64,000 nucleotides of DNA, taken from contig CAZYLK010000007.1 in the NCBI GenBank assembly GCA_964648365.1, positions 1 to 64,000 of the forward strand. Reading direction: 5' to 3'. Position 1 is the first letter of the stretch. The number at the start of each line of letters is the position of its first letter. This document shows positions 1 through 8,432 of the stretch, piece by piece. A program made the translations under genes and the position numbers. The notes beneath the pieces were generated by a model. It ran no database searches and was not told where the DNA came from. It saw only the letters and a list, made by a program, of their open reading frames with translations. The DNA comes from SURF-32 sp964648365 (GTDB lineage Bacteria; Planctomycetota; Phycisphaerae; UBA1845).

Positions 1-266
1 CGCCGCGGCGTCAGGCCCGTGCGAACCCAGACCAGCGCGCACCAGCCGCTCGGCGTGGAGCCACGGACTTGGACAGGTGGGGATGCTACCGGCGCGAACA
101 CAACCGCTACCTCCCACGGAGGTATTGATAGAGTCACGCTCAACACACGCGCCACCGGGCCTCACCCGGATCGGCATGGTTTCCAATCCCGCGGGTCAAC
201 TATGAGTTTCGGGCCGATGCAGCCGATCGGGCTCACCCGATAGCCATGTATGAGGCGACTGGCGAT
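1..266. other. Non-coding stretch at the window edge
   Basis: I see no convincing gene here; the open frames present are short and without a recognisable ribosome site or family. The stretch lies downstream of the minus-strand regulator. It contains a perfect 6-bp inverted repeat with a 4-base loop (ATCGGG-CTCA-CCCGAT, 226-241) and a similar CCGGG/CCCGG pair near 161-176. Either could end transcription of the regulator, but no T-tract follows. Confidence 0.4.
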
Positions 267-1346
267 TCACCCCTGCCGGGCGGACGGGCGGGCGAGGTGG
301 GCGAAGTTGATCAGTTCGGTCAGGTCGGTGCGGATCTGGACGTCGGGGAGGGCCTGCTGGAGCGATCGTTCCAGCTTTTCGGCGGCCTTGCAGATCGGGT
401 CGAAGCCGAAGCCGCCGGAGGAGCCTTTCATGGCCCGGGCCAGGCCCTCCAGTTCGTCGAGCCGGGCGGCGTCGAACGCGGCTTCCAGCGCCTTGATCCG
501 GGCGGGCAGGTCGGCGACGAACTCGTTGATCAGGTCGAGCATGGTGGCGTCGTCGGCCATCGAGCTGAAGAGCGGTTCCTGGCGGGCGGCGGCGAAGACG
601 GCTTCGAAATCTTTGCGGTTGTAGGGCTTGCCGATGAACCGGTCGCACCCGGCGTCGATGCAGGCCTGTTGATCCTCCGGTCGCGTGCGGGCGGTGGCCG
701 CGACGATCAGACCGGTGTAGCCGCGCTTTCGCAGCTCGCGGGTGGCGTCGAGGCCGTTGAGGCCCGGCATTTCCACGTCCATGAACACGATGTCAAAGCT
801 GCCGACCATGGCCTTTTCGACGGCTTCGTGCCCGTCCGCGGCGTGGACGACCTCTGCGTTCAGCTTGTCCAGAAACTTGTCCACCAGCCGCAGCAGCGAT
901 GGATCGTCATCCACCATCAGGACGCTGACCTTGACCGCGTCGGGGCAGTACGTCCCGGGGTCGATGGCGCGGTCGAATTTCGCCCGCACCTCGTGAATGG
1001 CGCCCTGGACGTAGGTACACGCCGCCACCCTGGCGGGCACGTTTTCCCACGCGCCGTGGGCGCTGATGAGCTGGATGACGCATCGGGAGCCGGCGTGGAC
1101 GTACCCGCCGTGGAGGAACCAGAGTTCGTGGTCGCTGAGACAGCGCGTGGAGCACAGGTAGGCGACGGGCGTGCCGGCGCCGGGCTGCTGCAAGTTCACT
1201 ACGCAGTTGTGAATCCGGTAGCGGAAACGCTGGCCGGCTGCACCGTCGGACGTGGCGGCCGCGTCGAGACGGTCCAGCAACTCGGCGATGAGCGGTTCGG
1301 CCAGCCGCACCGAGCGGAACGTGTTTTGTGTTGAGGAGCCGGACAC
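267..1346 (-). CDS. PilZ-like / receiver / Hpt-like three-domain regulator (Hpt lacks its histidine)
   Basis: A 359-residue cytoplasmic signalling protein. Residues about 41-130 look like a PilZ-type (c-di-GMP binding) domain, including GGYVHAGSRC and IHEVRAKFDRAIDP. Residues 140-258 are a CheY-like receiver with acidic pocket VDDD, phospho-acceptor Asp190 in FMDVEMPG and Lys240. Residues about 268-330 have the Hpt helix pattern ending in KGSSGGFGF...ICKAAEKLE, but the phospho-histidine position is Arg304 (codon CGG; LARAMKGSS where Hpt proteins have AHxLKG). The GTG start at 1346 is chosen because GGAAAGAGG lies just upstream; the longer frame would run into the divergent gene at 1512. The domain names rest on motif reading; PilZ is the least sure. 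Confidence 0.8.
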   Translation of the reverse strand: MSGSSTQNTFRSVRLAEPLIAELLDRLDAAATSDGAAGQRFRYRIHNCVVNLQQPGAGTPVAYLCSTRCLSDHELWFLHGGYVHAGSRCVIQLISAHGAWENVPARVAACTYVQGAIHEVRAKFDRAIDPGTYCPDAVKVSVLMVDDDPSLLRLVDKFLDKLNAEVVHAADGHEAVEKAMVGSFDIVFMDVEMPGLNGLDATRELRKRGYTGLIVAATARTRPEDQQACIDAGCDRFIGKPYNRKDFEAVFAAARQEPLFSSMADDATMLDLINEFVADLPARIKALEAAFDAARLDELEGLARAMKGSSGGFGFDPICKAAEKLERSLQQALPDVQIRTDLTELINFAHLARPSARQG

Positions 1347-1511
1347 GCCTCTTTCCGTCCTTGCACGCGAAACGGGCGGGTTGATCGAGCGGCGGGCGGG
1401 CCGCTTCCCACAGGTTCTATCGGCAAGCTCGCGCGGATACTGCCGGGTCGCCCTTACGGGGCGTCCCCGGCCTGCCGATACACCGATAACCCGTCCGCTC
1501 GGGCGGGCGGG

Positions 1512-4187
1512 ATGAGGAACTGGCGATCCGTGACCGGTATTTTCCTGACAGCAATGGCGGCCTGGCTGGCGAGCGCGGCCGTGCCGCGTGCCGAGCCGGG
1601 GGATCGGCCGACGACCCCGCGCGCCACCGCGCGGATCGTTCATCATTTCGACTTCGACGAGCGTCCGGACAACCTTGAGCCGCTGCCCATGTTCTGGGTG
1701 CCGTTCCGTCCGACGGGTTTTCCGAGGTATGCCGAAGGCGGCTTCGACGCTGCGGTGGGCCACGACGCGCCGCCGTCGTTCGTGCTGCGTTCGAACGGCC
1801 GCAACGTGGCCTGTCGTTATGCCGGGGACGCGACGCGGGTTCGAAGCCGCGGCGCGTATCGCGTAACGGGTTTTCTCAAGTCATCGGGGCTGGTGCGCGC
1901 CCGCGCTGCCCTGGCGGCCTTTTTCATGGACGATCAGATGCGTCCTATCGCCGGCACCTACGTGCGCACGCCGCTGTACGGCGACAGCGACGCCGGGGAG
2001 GATGCGTGGACGCCGCTGGACCTGCGGCTGCCGCCGCCCCCCCCCGAGGCGCTGGCCGTCGGGCTGATCGCGATGGTCTTGCAGGAGCAGGCTTGGAATA
2101 CCGAGCCGCGGCCGCGACGCTTCGTCGAAACCGTCGACCTGGACGCGAGCGCGTGGTTCGATGACATCACGGTCTATGCCTTGCCGCGCATCACGCTGGA
2201 GACGTCGTCGCCCGCCAATGTGCTGCCGGCCGGCCGGCCGCGCTATCTGAACGCGCAGATTCAGGACTTTGACGGGTTCGGGCTGGACGCGGCCGTCTCG
2301 GTGCGCGACCAGGACGGGCGGATCGTGCGGGCCGTGGATGTCCCGGTCCAGACGCGGCCCGGGTTGCAGCCGGATCGCCTTGTTCTGGACGATCTTCCGC
2401 CCGGTCTCTATCGCGCGTCGCTGGTGATCCGCATGGGCGGGCAACCGATCGAGTCGCGTGACCGGACGTTTGTGGTGCTGCCCTCGGACGAGGGGCGCGA
2501 GACGCGACATGCGGCATCGTTCGGCGTGGTGGTCTCAACCACTGACGGCGCCGACGCCGACGCCGAGGCGGAACTGCTACGCCTCAGCGGCGTGCGCGCC
2601 GCGAAGATCCCGCTGTGGACGGGGCAGCGCTACAGCGCCGACGGCCTGACGGACGGGTTGTCGCGGCGTACCGCGCTGCGAACGCTGCAGCGGAGCGGGT
2701 TCTCGCTGACGGCGGTGTTTGCCGGTCCGTCGCACGACATGATCCGCGCGGCCGGCGCGTATCCCCGGCCGCTGCTGGAGATTCTCACGGACGATCCGGC
2801 GGGCTGGCGCGAGTCGCTCTCGGTCGACATCGCACCCACGGTGGACATCTTCCCGCGCTGGCAACTCGGCGCCGACGGCGACGCGGTCATCGCGGAGGAT
2901 CCCAGGCTGCCGGCGGCGCTCGACGCCCTGCGTCGCGAAATGACGCCGTTCATCAACCACCCGACGCTTGCGGTGGCGCTGACCACCCAGCTCGCGCCCG
3001 GCGATGCTCCGGTGGCGGCCGAAGCGACGGTGTCGATCGGGTCGGACGTGGTGACAGACTGGATCGCGCCGCACGTGCAGACGGCGGCGGCCGTCGGATA
3101 CAACCGGCTGCACGTTCACCTGCCGACCGGTGTGCTCTCTCGCGGCACCGATGATCCGCGCCTGGCGACGTGGGCGCAGCGGCTGCTCGCCGCCCGGCAC
3201 ACGGCCGCGCAGACGGTTTTTGTCGATCAGCCCTGGAGCGTGCTGAGTACGGATGAGGGCGACGTCATCGAGCCGGCTGCCGAGTATGCCGTGCTGCGCA
3301 CGACGGCGGCCGTGATCGGCGATCGCCGGCCGGACGGCAGAATCCAGGTCGGCGAGCTGGGGTCGGCGCTGGTCTTTACCGACGGCGATTCGTCCGTCAT
3401 CGGCGTCTGGGATCCGGCGGCGCCGGAGGACGGCACGGAGGTTCACATTCAGCTTGGCGCCGCCCGGTCGGTTCGGGACGTGTGGGGTCGCACCTTCGAT
3501 CTGCCGCGGGACGGGGACGGGCGGCACGTGCTGCGGGCGACGCGGCTGCCGCTGTTCGTCGAGGGCATCGAACCGTGGGTGCTGGCGCTGCGGCAGTCGG
3601 TCCGGATCGACCCTGCGCACGTGCCCTTCAGCATCGCGCCGCAGACGCACCAGTTCCAACTGACGCACACTGGTGAGGGGGCGCTGAGCGGCACGGTGGA
3701 ACTGGTCCCCCCGCCGGGCTGGACGATCGAGCCGGCGGAACTGAACTTCACGCTCATGCCGGGCCAGTCGCTGTCGCGGCCGGTCGTGTTGACCTACGAC
3801 GCGAGTGAATCGGCCGGCCCCACCACGGTGCGCGCCTTGATCCATGCGGATTGCGGCAGCCGTTACTACTTCGACGTGCCGGTGCGGCTCGAACTGGGGC
3901 TGGCGGACATTGACGTCTGGGCGGTGGCGATGGTGGACGGAGCGAACATCGTGATCCGCCAGGTGGTGACCAATCGCACGGACGGCGAGCTCAACCTGCG
4001 CGGCACGGCCGCGGTTCCGGGTCGCCCGCGTCAGTACCAGATGATCTCGGCGCTGAAGCCGGGTGAAACGCGGGCGGTGGAATATCGCTTCGCCGCCAAC
4101 GCGGCCATCAGCGGGGAGAACGCCCGGGTGGGCCTCATCGAGCTGGGCGGATCCCGGTATCACAACAAAGAAGTCACGCTGCCGTAA
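1512..4187 (+). CDS. Large exported protein with C-terminal NEW3-like beta domain
   Basis: An 891-residue protein of unknown function. A hydrophobic N-terminal segment ending near AVPRAEP looks like a Sec signal peptide, so it is probably periplasmic or on the cell surface. Around residues 700-790 the sequence (HTGEGALSGTVELVPPPGW, MPGQSLSRPVVLTY) resembles NPCBM-associated NEW3/CARDB beta-sandwich domains found on glycan-active enzymes. The middle (about 330-600) alternates helix and strand in a way that could be a degenerate TIM barrel, but I find no catalytic motif. It is divergent from the regulator on the left, and the DUF1573 gene follows 138 bp later. Confidence 0.7.
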   Translation: MRNWRSVTGIFLTAMAAWLASAAVPRAEPGDRPTTPRATARIVHHFDFDERPDNLEPLPMFWVPFRPTGFPRYAEGGFDAAVGHDAPPSFVLRSNGRNVACRYAGDATRVRSRGAYRVTGFLKSSGLVRARAALAAFFMDDQMRPIAGTYVRTPLYGDSDAGEDAWTPLDLRLPPPPPEALAVGLIAMVLQEQAWNTEPRPRRFVETVDLDASAWFDDITVYALPRITLETSSPANVLPAGRPRYLNAQIQDFDGFGLDAAVSVRDQDGRIVRAVDVPVQTRPGLQPDRLVLDDLPPGLYRASLVIRMGGQPIESRDRTFVVLPSDEGRETRHAASFGVVVSTTDGADADAEAELLRLSGVRAAKIPLWTGQRYSADGLTDGLSRRTALRTLQRSGFSLTAVFAGPSHDMIRAAGAYPRPLLEILTDDPAGWRESLSVDIAPTVDIFPRWQLGADGDAVIAEDPRLPAALDALRREMTPFINHPTLAVALTTQLAPGDAPVAAEATVSIGSDVVTDWIAPHVQTAAAVGYNRLHVHLPTGVLSRGTDDPRLATWAQRLLAARHTAAQTVFVDQPWSVLSTDEGDVIEPAAEYAVLRTTAAVIGDRRPDGRIQVGELGSALVFTDGDSSVIGVWDPAAPEDGTEVHIQLGAARSVRDVWGRTFDLPRDGDGRHVLRATRLPLFVEGIEPWVLALRQSVRIDPAHVPFSIAPQTHQFQLTHTGEGALSGTVELVPPPGWTIEPAELNFTLMPGQSLSRPVVLTYDASESAGPTTVRALIHADCGSRYYFDVPVRLELGLADIDVWAVAMVDGANIVIRQVVTNRTDGELNLRGTAAVPGRPRQYQMISALKPGETRAVEYRFAANAAISGENARVGLIELGGSRYHNKEVTLP

Positions 4188-4211
4188 CAGCCGCGAGGGG
4201 CGTCCGGCGGC

Positions 4212-4242
4212 TGGACATCGCGTGCGTCTTACTCCATATAAT
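4212..4242 (+). promoter_or_regulatory. Sigma-70-type promoter candidate for the DUF1573 gene
   Basis: TGGACA (4212-4217; 5/6 to TTGACA) is followed after 19 bases by a perfect TATAAT (4237-4242). The predicted start lies about 75 bases before the ATG at 4326. The spacing is slightly long. Confidence 0.45.
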
Positions 4243-4325
4243 GCCGCGATGCCGTCGCGGCGCTCGGGTCCGCGCGCGGGCGGACGTCGTCAGGCGTCGC
4301 CCGCGGTACTCTAACGCAGGTCAGC

Positions 4326-5774
4326 ATGAGCACGATGCAGCAGATACACTCCACCGGCGCGGCGTTTTCGACGTCGCAGGCACACAACGCGGTTTCGGTC
4401 GATATTCGCGAGGCTCAGGCGGGTCGCCGCGCCACGTGGCGCGCCTGCGTCGGCGCCTGGCTCGCCGTGGGCGGATGCCTGGCACTGGCCTCCACGGCCC
4501 AGGCTCAGGCGCCGCGCATCCATCTGCCGGTACGGCAGCTTGATCTGGGCACGATCAAGGAAGGCGACATTAAGCCGATCGAGTTTACCGTGGAGAACCG
4601 CGGCGAGGCGGACCTTGTCGTCATCAGCGCAAAAGGCGACTGCGGATGCACCGTCGTGCGGCTCAGCGACGAGGAGCGGGTGATTCCCCCGGGCGGATCG
4701 CTGACGATTCAGGCCGAGTTCAATTCGACCGGCCGTGCTCAGGCCGGCGTGCAGACGAAAAAGATCCACGTCACCTCGAATGATCCGGCGCTGCGGGTGG
4801 CGGACTTCACCTTCAACGTTCAGGTGGTCTCGCTGCTGCGCCGGCTGCCGACCGGCGTCTTGCGCATCATGCAGGTCGAGCGCGGCGCGACGTCGCCGAA
4901 CGTCATGGAGTTCATGTCCGGCTCGATCGGCCTGCCCGTGGAGATCAAGTCGGTTGCGTTTTCGCCCGAGGCGCCGCTGTCGGCGGCGGTGGCGCCGTTC
5001 GACGAGCGGGGTCGGTCGGGCCAGCGCATTACGCTTTCGGTCAGCGACGAGGCGCCGCTGGGGTCGGTAGAGACCACGATGATCGTGACGCTGGCGGTGG
5101 GGGAGCACGAGGCGCAGGAGTCCGTGCCCGTGGTGGGCGAAGTGGTGGGGGATTTGTCCTACCGTCCCATCGTCGTAGACACCACGCGCAAACAATCACT
5201 GCGTGGCCAGCGGCTGATCCCGGTTTCCATCAAATCATCGGGCGGGCGTCCATTTGAGGTGCGCAAGGCCGAGGCCGGGCCGCTGCTGGACGTCGAAGTG
5301 ACGGCCGATCGTCCCGGCGGGAGTTCGTACGACATTAACCTGACCGTTCGCGATGACGCGCCGGATGGTCCGTTCGGCGCCATGCTGCGGCTCCATACGG
5401 ATTCTCTGGACCAGCCGCTGATCGAGATTCCGGTTTACGGGCAGGTTGCGCCCGCCGTTGCGGTCGAGCCGCCACTGGTGCTCCTCGTCGATGACGGGAC
5501 GCCGGTGGGAACGCGCCGCGTGGTAAAGCTGCAAGGCGCGCGGCCGAACGTGGCGCTGGACATGTCCGGCCTGGAGTCGTCCGACGCCCGCGTCAAAGTC
5601 GAGGAAGATCCGTCGCGGCGGAAGCTGCATGACCACGTGCGCTATCTGATCGTGTCGCTGGCGGGTAACGTCCCGCCCGGGCGCTACGAAGCGACGATCC
5701 GCGTCTCCACCGCCGTGCCCTCGGCGGAGGTGGTGACGATTCCGGTGGTGCTGCTCAATCGGGCGGAGGAATAG
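4326..5774 (+). CDS. Exported DUF1573-domain protein
   Basis: A 482-residue protein. After a basic N-terminus there is a hydrophobic signal (about residues 42-60, ending STAQAQA). Residues about 65-165 fit DUF1573: LDLGTIKEGD, FTVENRGEADLVV, GDCGCT, then a PPGGSLTIQAEFNSTGRAG-like stretch and ITSNDP-like HVTSNDPALRV. This domain is an Ig/ASPM-SPD-2-Hydin-like beta sandwich, widespread in Planctomycetota and Bacteroidota, with no known biochemical role. Two or three further beta-rich repeats follow. The ATG at 4326 has only a weak ribosome site; the next Met (4335) is equally possible. Confidence 0.8.
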   Translation: MSTMQQIHSTGAAFSTSQAHNAVSVDIREAQAGRRATWRACVGAWLAVGGCLALASTAQAQAPRIHLPVRQLDLGTIKEGDIKPIEFTVENRGEADLVVISAKGDCGCTVVRLSDEERVIPPGGSLTIQAEFNSTGRAQAGVQTKKIHVTSNDPALRVADFTFNVQVVSLLRRLPTGVLRIMQVERGATSPNVMEFMSGSIGLPVEIKSVAFSPEAPLSAAVAPFDERGRSGQRITLSVSDEAPLGSVETTMIVTLAVGEHEAQESVPVVGEVVGDLSYRPIVVDTTRKQSLRGQRLIPVSIKSSGGRPFEVRKAEAGPLLDVEVTADRPGGSSYDINLTVRDDAPDGPFGAMLRLHTDSLDQPLIEIPVYGQVAPAVAVEPPLVLLVDDGTPVGTRRVVKLQGARPNVALDMSGLESSDARVKVEEDPSRRKLHDHVRYLIVSLAGNVPPGRYEATIRVSTAVPSAEVVTIPVVLLNRAEE

Positions 5775-5907
5775 TCAAGCCCGCGGATTGCGTCGGCCGG
5801 CGATCGGTGCCAAGCTGCAGAAAGTCCGGGCGGTTCGTTGCGGTCGGGTCTTGTGTCCCGGCCGGGAATCATCGGCGAAGACGCCGCCCGCGGCGGGAGA
5901 CGATGTC

Positions 5908-6111
5908 GTGAGTGACTCCGACACACCCAAGAGCGACTCGGAAGCGACCGGTCGTCGCGCCGGAATCAACTGGAACGACCCCGACGTCCCGGCGGGTAAC
6001 GCGCCGCCGATGCCGGCCTGGCCGCTGATCCTCTCGGGCGCGCTGTGGTTTGCGTGGATTGTCTTTCTCGTCGTCACGCTGGTGACGCAGACCCGCATCG
6101 ACCCGATCTGA
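5908..6111 (+). CDS. Small single-span membrane protein
   Basis: A 67-residue protein with a polar N-terminal half (acidic/Ser-rich, then WNDPDVPAGN) and one transmembrane helix (about residues 40-60, LILSGALWFAWIVFLVVTLV), ending in TRIDPI. The GTG at 5908 is preferred because GGCGGGAGA lies 7-8 bases upstream; the longer frame from 5788 has an unlikely Arg-rich N-terminus. Its TGA overlaps the next gene's ATG by one base (TGATG), indicating translational coupling. Function unknown. Confidence 0.6.
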   Translation: MSDSDTPKSDSEATGRRAGINWNDPDVPAGNAPPMPAWPLILSGALWFAWIVFLVVTLVTQTRIDPI

Positions 6112-7982
6112 TGTCGCCCCCCCCCAGCGCCCTGCTTGCGGAAACCGCCCGACGGTTCGAAGCGAACCGGGTGGCACTGGCGCAGCGGCAGCCTGAATGG
6201 GATGCGAAGCTCGTCGCGGCCGCGGATCGCCCCGACGCCTTCGAGATCGCGCGCGACGGGTTGCTCTCGGCACGCACCGTCGATGGTGAGGGCCGGCGGC
6301 GCTGGCTGGGCTCTACGTCGATGCCGTCGATCAGCACGGCTGCCCTGTTAGATGATTTTACCGATCTCGGCGGCAACGTTGCCCTGCCGGACGTGGGTTC
6401 CGGCTACGAGATTGCTGCCTACCTGGAGCGCCTGCCGCCGCACACGGCGGTGTTCGTTTGTACCGACAGCGCCGAGCGTCTGCGGCTGGCGCTGAGCCTG
6501 TACGACTACACGCGTTGGATCGCCGAAGGGCGGCTCGTGATGGTCGATCCTGCCGAGGGCGGCGCGGGCCTGGCGCGGTTTTTCGCAACGCACGTGGGTT
6601 ATGAATTCCCCGGGCGCATGGTTCGCTTGCCGCACGTTGCACCCGCCGAGTTCGCCAGGGTGCAGGCCGTGATGGAGCAGGGCGGCGCGGCTGCGTGTGT
6701 TGCACAGAATCGGGCCGTGCAGAGCAGCGTGGAGCGGATCGCTTTGGCTGTCGGCGCGGAGCCGAGTCCGCGGCCGGTCGTCGCCGTTATCAGCGTCGAT
6801 CCTCGGCCCGACACGTCGTTCCCGGCGGAGCAGATCGGTCGCGAGCTGGCCGCGATGGGTTGGGGGGGGGTGACGTGCCTGCCGACCCGCCCCGATCGGT
6901 GCCACACGGCCGCACGGCTCAGCGCGATCGCCGACGCCGGCGCCGACGTGGTCTTGTGCGTCAACTGCGGCCCCGGACACATGAGTGCGCTGCTGCCGGC
7001 GACCGTGCGGATCGCCTGCTGGTTCCAGCCGGAGGCCGCGCCGGGGACGGTGCGGGCCGCGGCCGAAACGCCTGTGCGGCTCTTCGTGTCCACGCCGCGG
7101 CAGCGGGATGAGGCCGTCGCGGCGGGTGCAGTGGCGGATCGCGTGTTCCTGCTGGAACCGCCGATTCCGGGCGAGATTTCCGCCGAGCGCCGCGAGCCGG
7201 ATTCGGGCGCTGCCCCCCCCCGGCGCTATGACGTGGGTCTTGTGGTCGGTCTGCACGACGATCGTCCGGCCGCCGCCAACGTGGTGCTGTCCAGCCACGT
7301 CGGCTTATACGAGGCGATCCGCGGGCACTGCCGGCGGGAGTTCCGCCGGTACCAGGAGGCGCACGCGCCGGCCCTGGTGGAATTGGGCCAGCGAACGGCC
7401 CGCGTCGAACTGACGGACGCGGCGCTGCGTGAGCAGTTCGTCGCGTTGGTTCGCGGGCGGATTGGCCCGGCCGCGACGGCCCTCGGTTTGGCGCGCGGGC
7501 TGCGCGAGCGCGGCATCTCGGTGGGTGTGTGGGGGCACACGGGCGGCGTGTTTACGGCTGAAGCGGACTCTGGCCGCGACGGCGCCACACCGCTCGTGCC
7601 GCTCGAAGGCCCGCTCGCGTGGGCATCGCTCGACGCCCCGGTGACGCGCAGTCGCGTGCTGCTGATCCCGACGCGGATGCCGATCGATATTCGCCTGCTG
7701 CTGCTGGCGGCGCGGGCGGGGGTTCCCGTATTGGCCCTGCGGCCGGCGGCGCGGCTGGAAGACGTTCACCCCCAGCTTGCGCCCGCGCTGACGCACGTGA
7801 CCTGGTTCGATACCCCGGGTGAGGCGCTGGATCGTGTCGGCGCGCTGCTCGGCGCGTCCAGCGAGGCACCTGCCGGGCTGATGACGGGGGGCGCGTTGGT
7901 GCGGCCGTCCGAGTCGGTGTTGGGCGAGCATTCGCTGCGACGACGGCTGGAGCAACTGGTGGCCGCTCTGCCAGGCGCGTGA
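6111..7982 (+). CDS. Hypothetical protein, glycosyltransferase/Maf-like
   Basis: A 623-residue protein without signal peptide or membrane span, so cytoplasmic. The N-terminal part (LGGNVALPDVGSGYEIAAYL, VFVCTDSAERLRLAL, YDYTRWIAEGRLVMV) has the layout of DUF115/Maf-type proteins: a Gly-rich loop, an acidic strand, then 'D-x-T/S...gR'. The central part (VVAVISVDPRPDTSF, IGRELAAMGW, ADVVLCVNCGPGHMSALL) looks like two Rossmann-like halves of a GT-B glycosyltransferase. Neither assignment is certain. The start is the ATG overlapping the stop of the small membrane protein. Downstream lies the repeat/gap region. Confidence 0.5.
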   Translation: MSPPPSALLAETARRFEANRVALAQRQPEWDAKLVAAADRPDAFEIARDGLLSARTVDGEGRRRWLGSTSMPSISTAALLDDFTDLGGNVALPDVGSGYEIAAYLERLPPHTAVFVCTDSAERLRLALSLYDYTRWIAEGRLVMVDPAEGGAGLARFFATHVGYEFPGRMVRLPHVAPAEFARVQAVMEQGGAAACVAQNRAVQSSVERIALAVGAEPSPRPVVAVISVDPRPDTSFPAEQIGRELAAMGWGGVTCLPTRPDRCHTAARLSAIADAGADVVLCVNCGPGHMSALLPATVRIACWFQPEAAPGTVRAAAETPVRLFVSTPRQRDEAVAAGAVADRVFLLEPPIPGEISAERREPDSGAAPPRRYDVGLVVGLHDDRPAAANVVLSSHVGLYEAIRGHCRREFRRYQEAHAPALVELGQRTARVELTDAALREQFVALVRGRIGPAATALGLARGLRERGISVGVWGHTGGVFTAEADSGRDGATPLVPLEGPLAWASLDAPVTRSRVLLIPTRMPIDIRLLLLAARAGVPVLALRPAARLEDVHPQLAPALTHVTWFDTPGEALDRVGALLGASSEAPAGLMTGGALVRPSESVLGEHSLRRRLEQLVAALPGA

Positions 7983-8049
7983 GCCAGTCTCAGCGTGCAG
8001 CAAAACGAGACTCCGACCTTCCGGGACGATGCTCTCCAGATCGAGGAAT

Positions 8050-8298
8050 GCTGCGACACTTTGCGACGGCAGCCACGGCCTCGAAGACGAGACCGTGCTG
8101 CGACACTTTGCGACGGCAGCCACGGCCTCGAAGACGAGACCGTGCTGCGACACTTTGCGACNNNNNNNNNNNNNNNNNNNNNNNNNNNNNNNNNNNNNNN
8201 NNNNNNNNNNNNNNNNNNNNNNNNNNNNNNNNNNNNNNNNNNNNNNNNNNNNNNNNNNNNNTTTGCGACGGCAGCCACGGCCTCGAAGACGAGACCGT
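8050..8298. repeat. 47-bp tandem repeat with internal palindrome, interrupted by an assembly gap
   Basis: Two complete identical units (8050-8096, 8097-8143), a third broken by the gap (8144-8161), and the last 37 bases of another unit on the far side (8262-8298). Each unit contains an imperfect inverted repeat (ACGGCCTCG-AAGA-CGAGACCGT, 8 of 9 pairs). Copies are base-for-base identical, suggesting recent amplification or gene conversion. The true copy number is unknown because the gap lies inside the array. Confidence 0.9.
8162..8261. other. Assembly gap (100 N)
   Basis: Exactly 100 N, the usual placeholder for a gap of unknown size. Both flanks are the same tandem repeat, so the assembler or scaffolder stopped at the repeat. 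Confidence 0.99.
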
Positions 8299-8354
8299 GC
8301 CACCCGCGCGCTGTTGATGCCACGCGCCTGCCGTGGGGTGCGGGCGTGCCGGGC

Positions 8355-8385
8355 TTGACTGGACACTTCCCTCGCCCCCCATAAT
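8355..8385 (+). promoter_or_regulatory. Sigma-70-type promoter candidate for the VWA gene
   Basis: TTGACT (8355-8360), 19 bases, then CATAAT (8380-8385). This lies about 47 bases before the ATG at 8433, which has a clear GGAGG ribosome site at 8422-8426. Confidence 0.5.
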
Positions 8386-8432
8386 GCCGCACTGGTCGAT
8401 CGGACACAGTCTGTGGTCAACGGAGGTTCCCC

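Larger units (their letters stand above)
7983..8432. other. Non-coding region with repeat array, assembly gap and promoter
   Basis: No gene is supported here. The stretch holds 67 bases of unique sequence, the 47-bp tandem repeat interrupted by 100 N, a short spacer, and the promoter and ribosome site of the VWA gene. All open frames across the N run are artefacts. Confidence 0.8.

Noticed and set aside
8050..8298. Possible CRISPR array
   Set aside because: The units are directly adjacent, with no unique spacers between them, and no cas gene is present.
4212..8385. A common TGGACA...ATAATGCCGC promoter class at 4212, 8360 and 46775
   Set aside because: The word recurs, but its distance to the -10 varies (19, 14 and 13 bases), so it is probably coincidence; for 8355 the TTGACT reading is better.
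7995..8407. Open frames across the N run with repeated RPRRRD- or FEAVAAVAK-like peptides
   Set aside because: They are translations of the 47-bp repeat and of N bases; no ribosome site, no family, and the frame is open only because the repeat has no stop in that phase.
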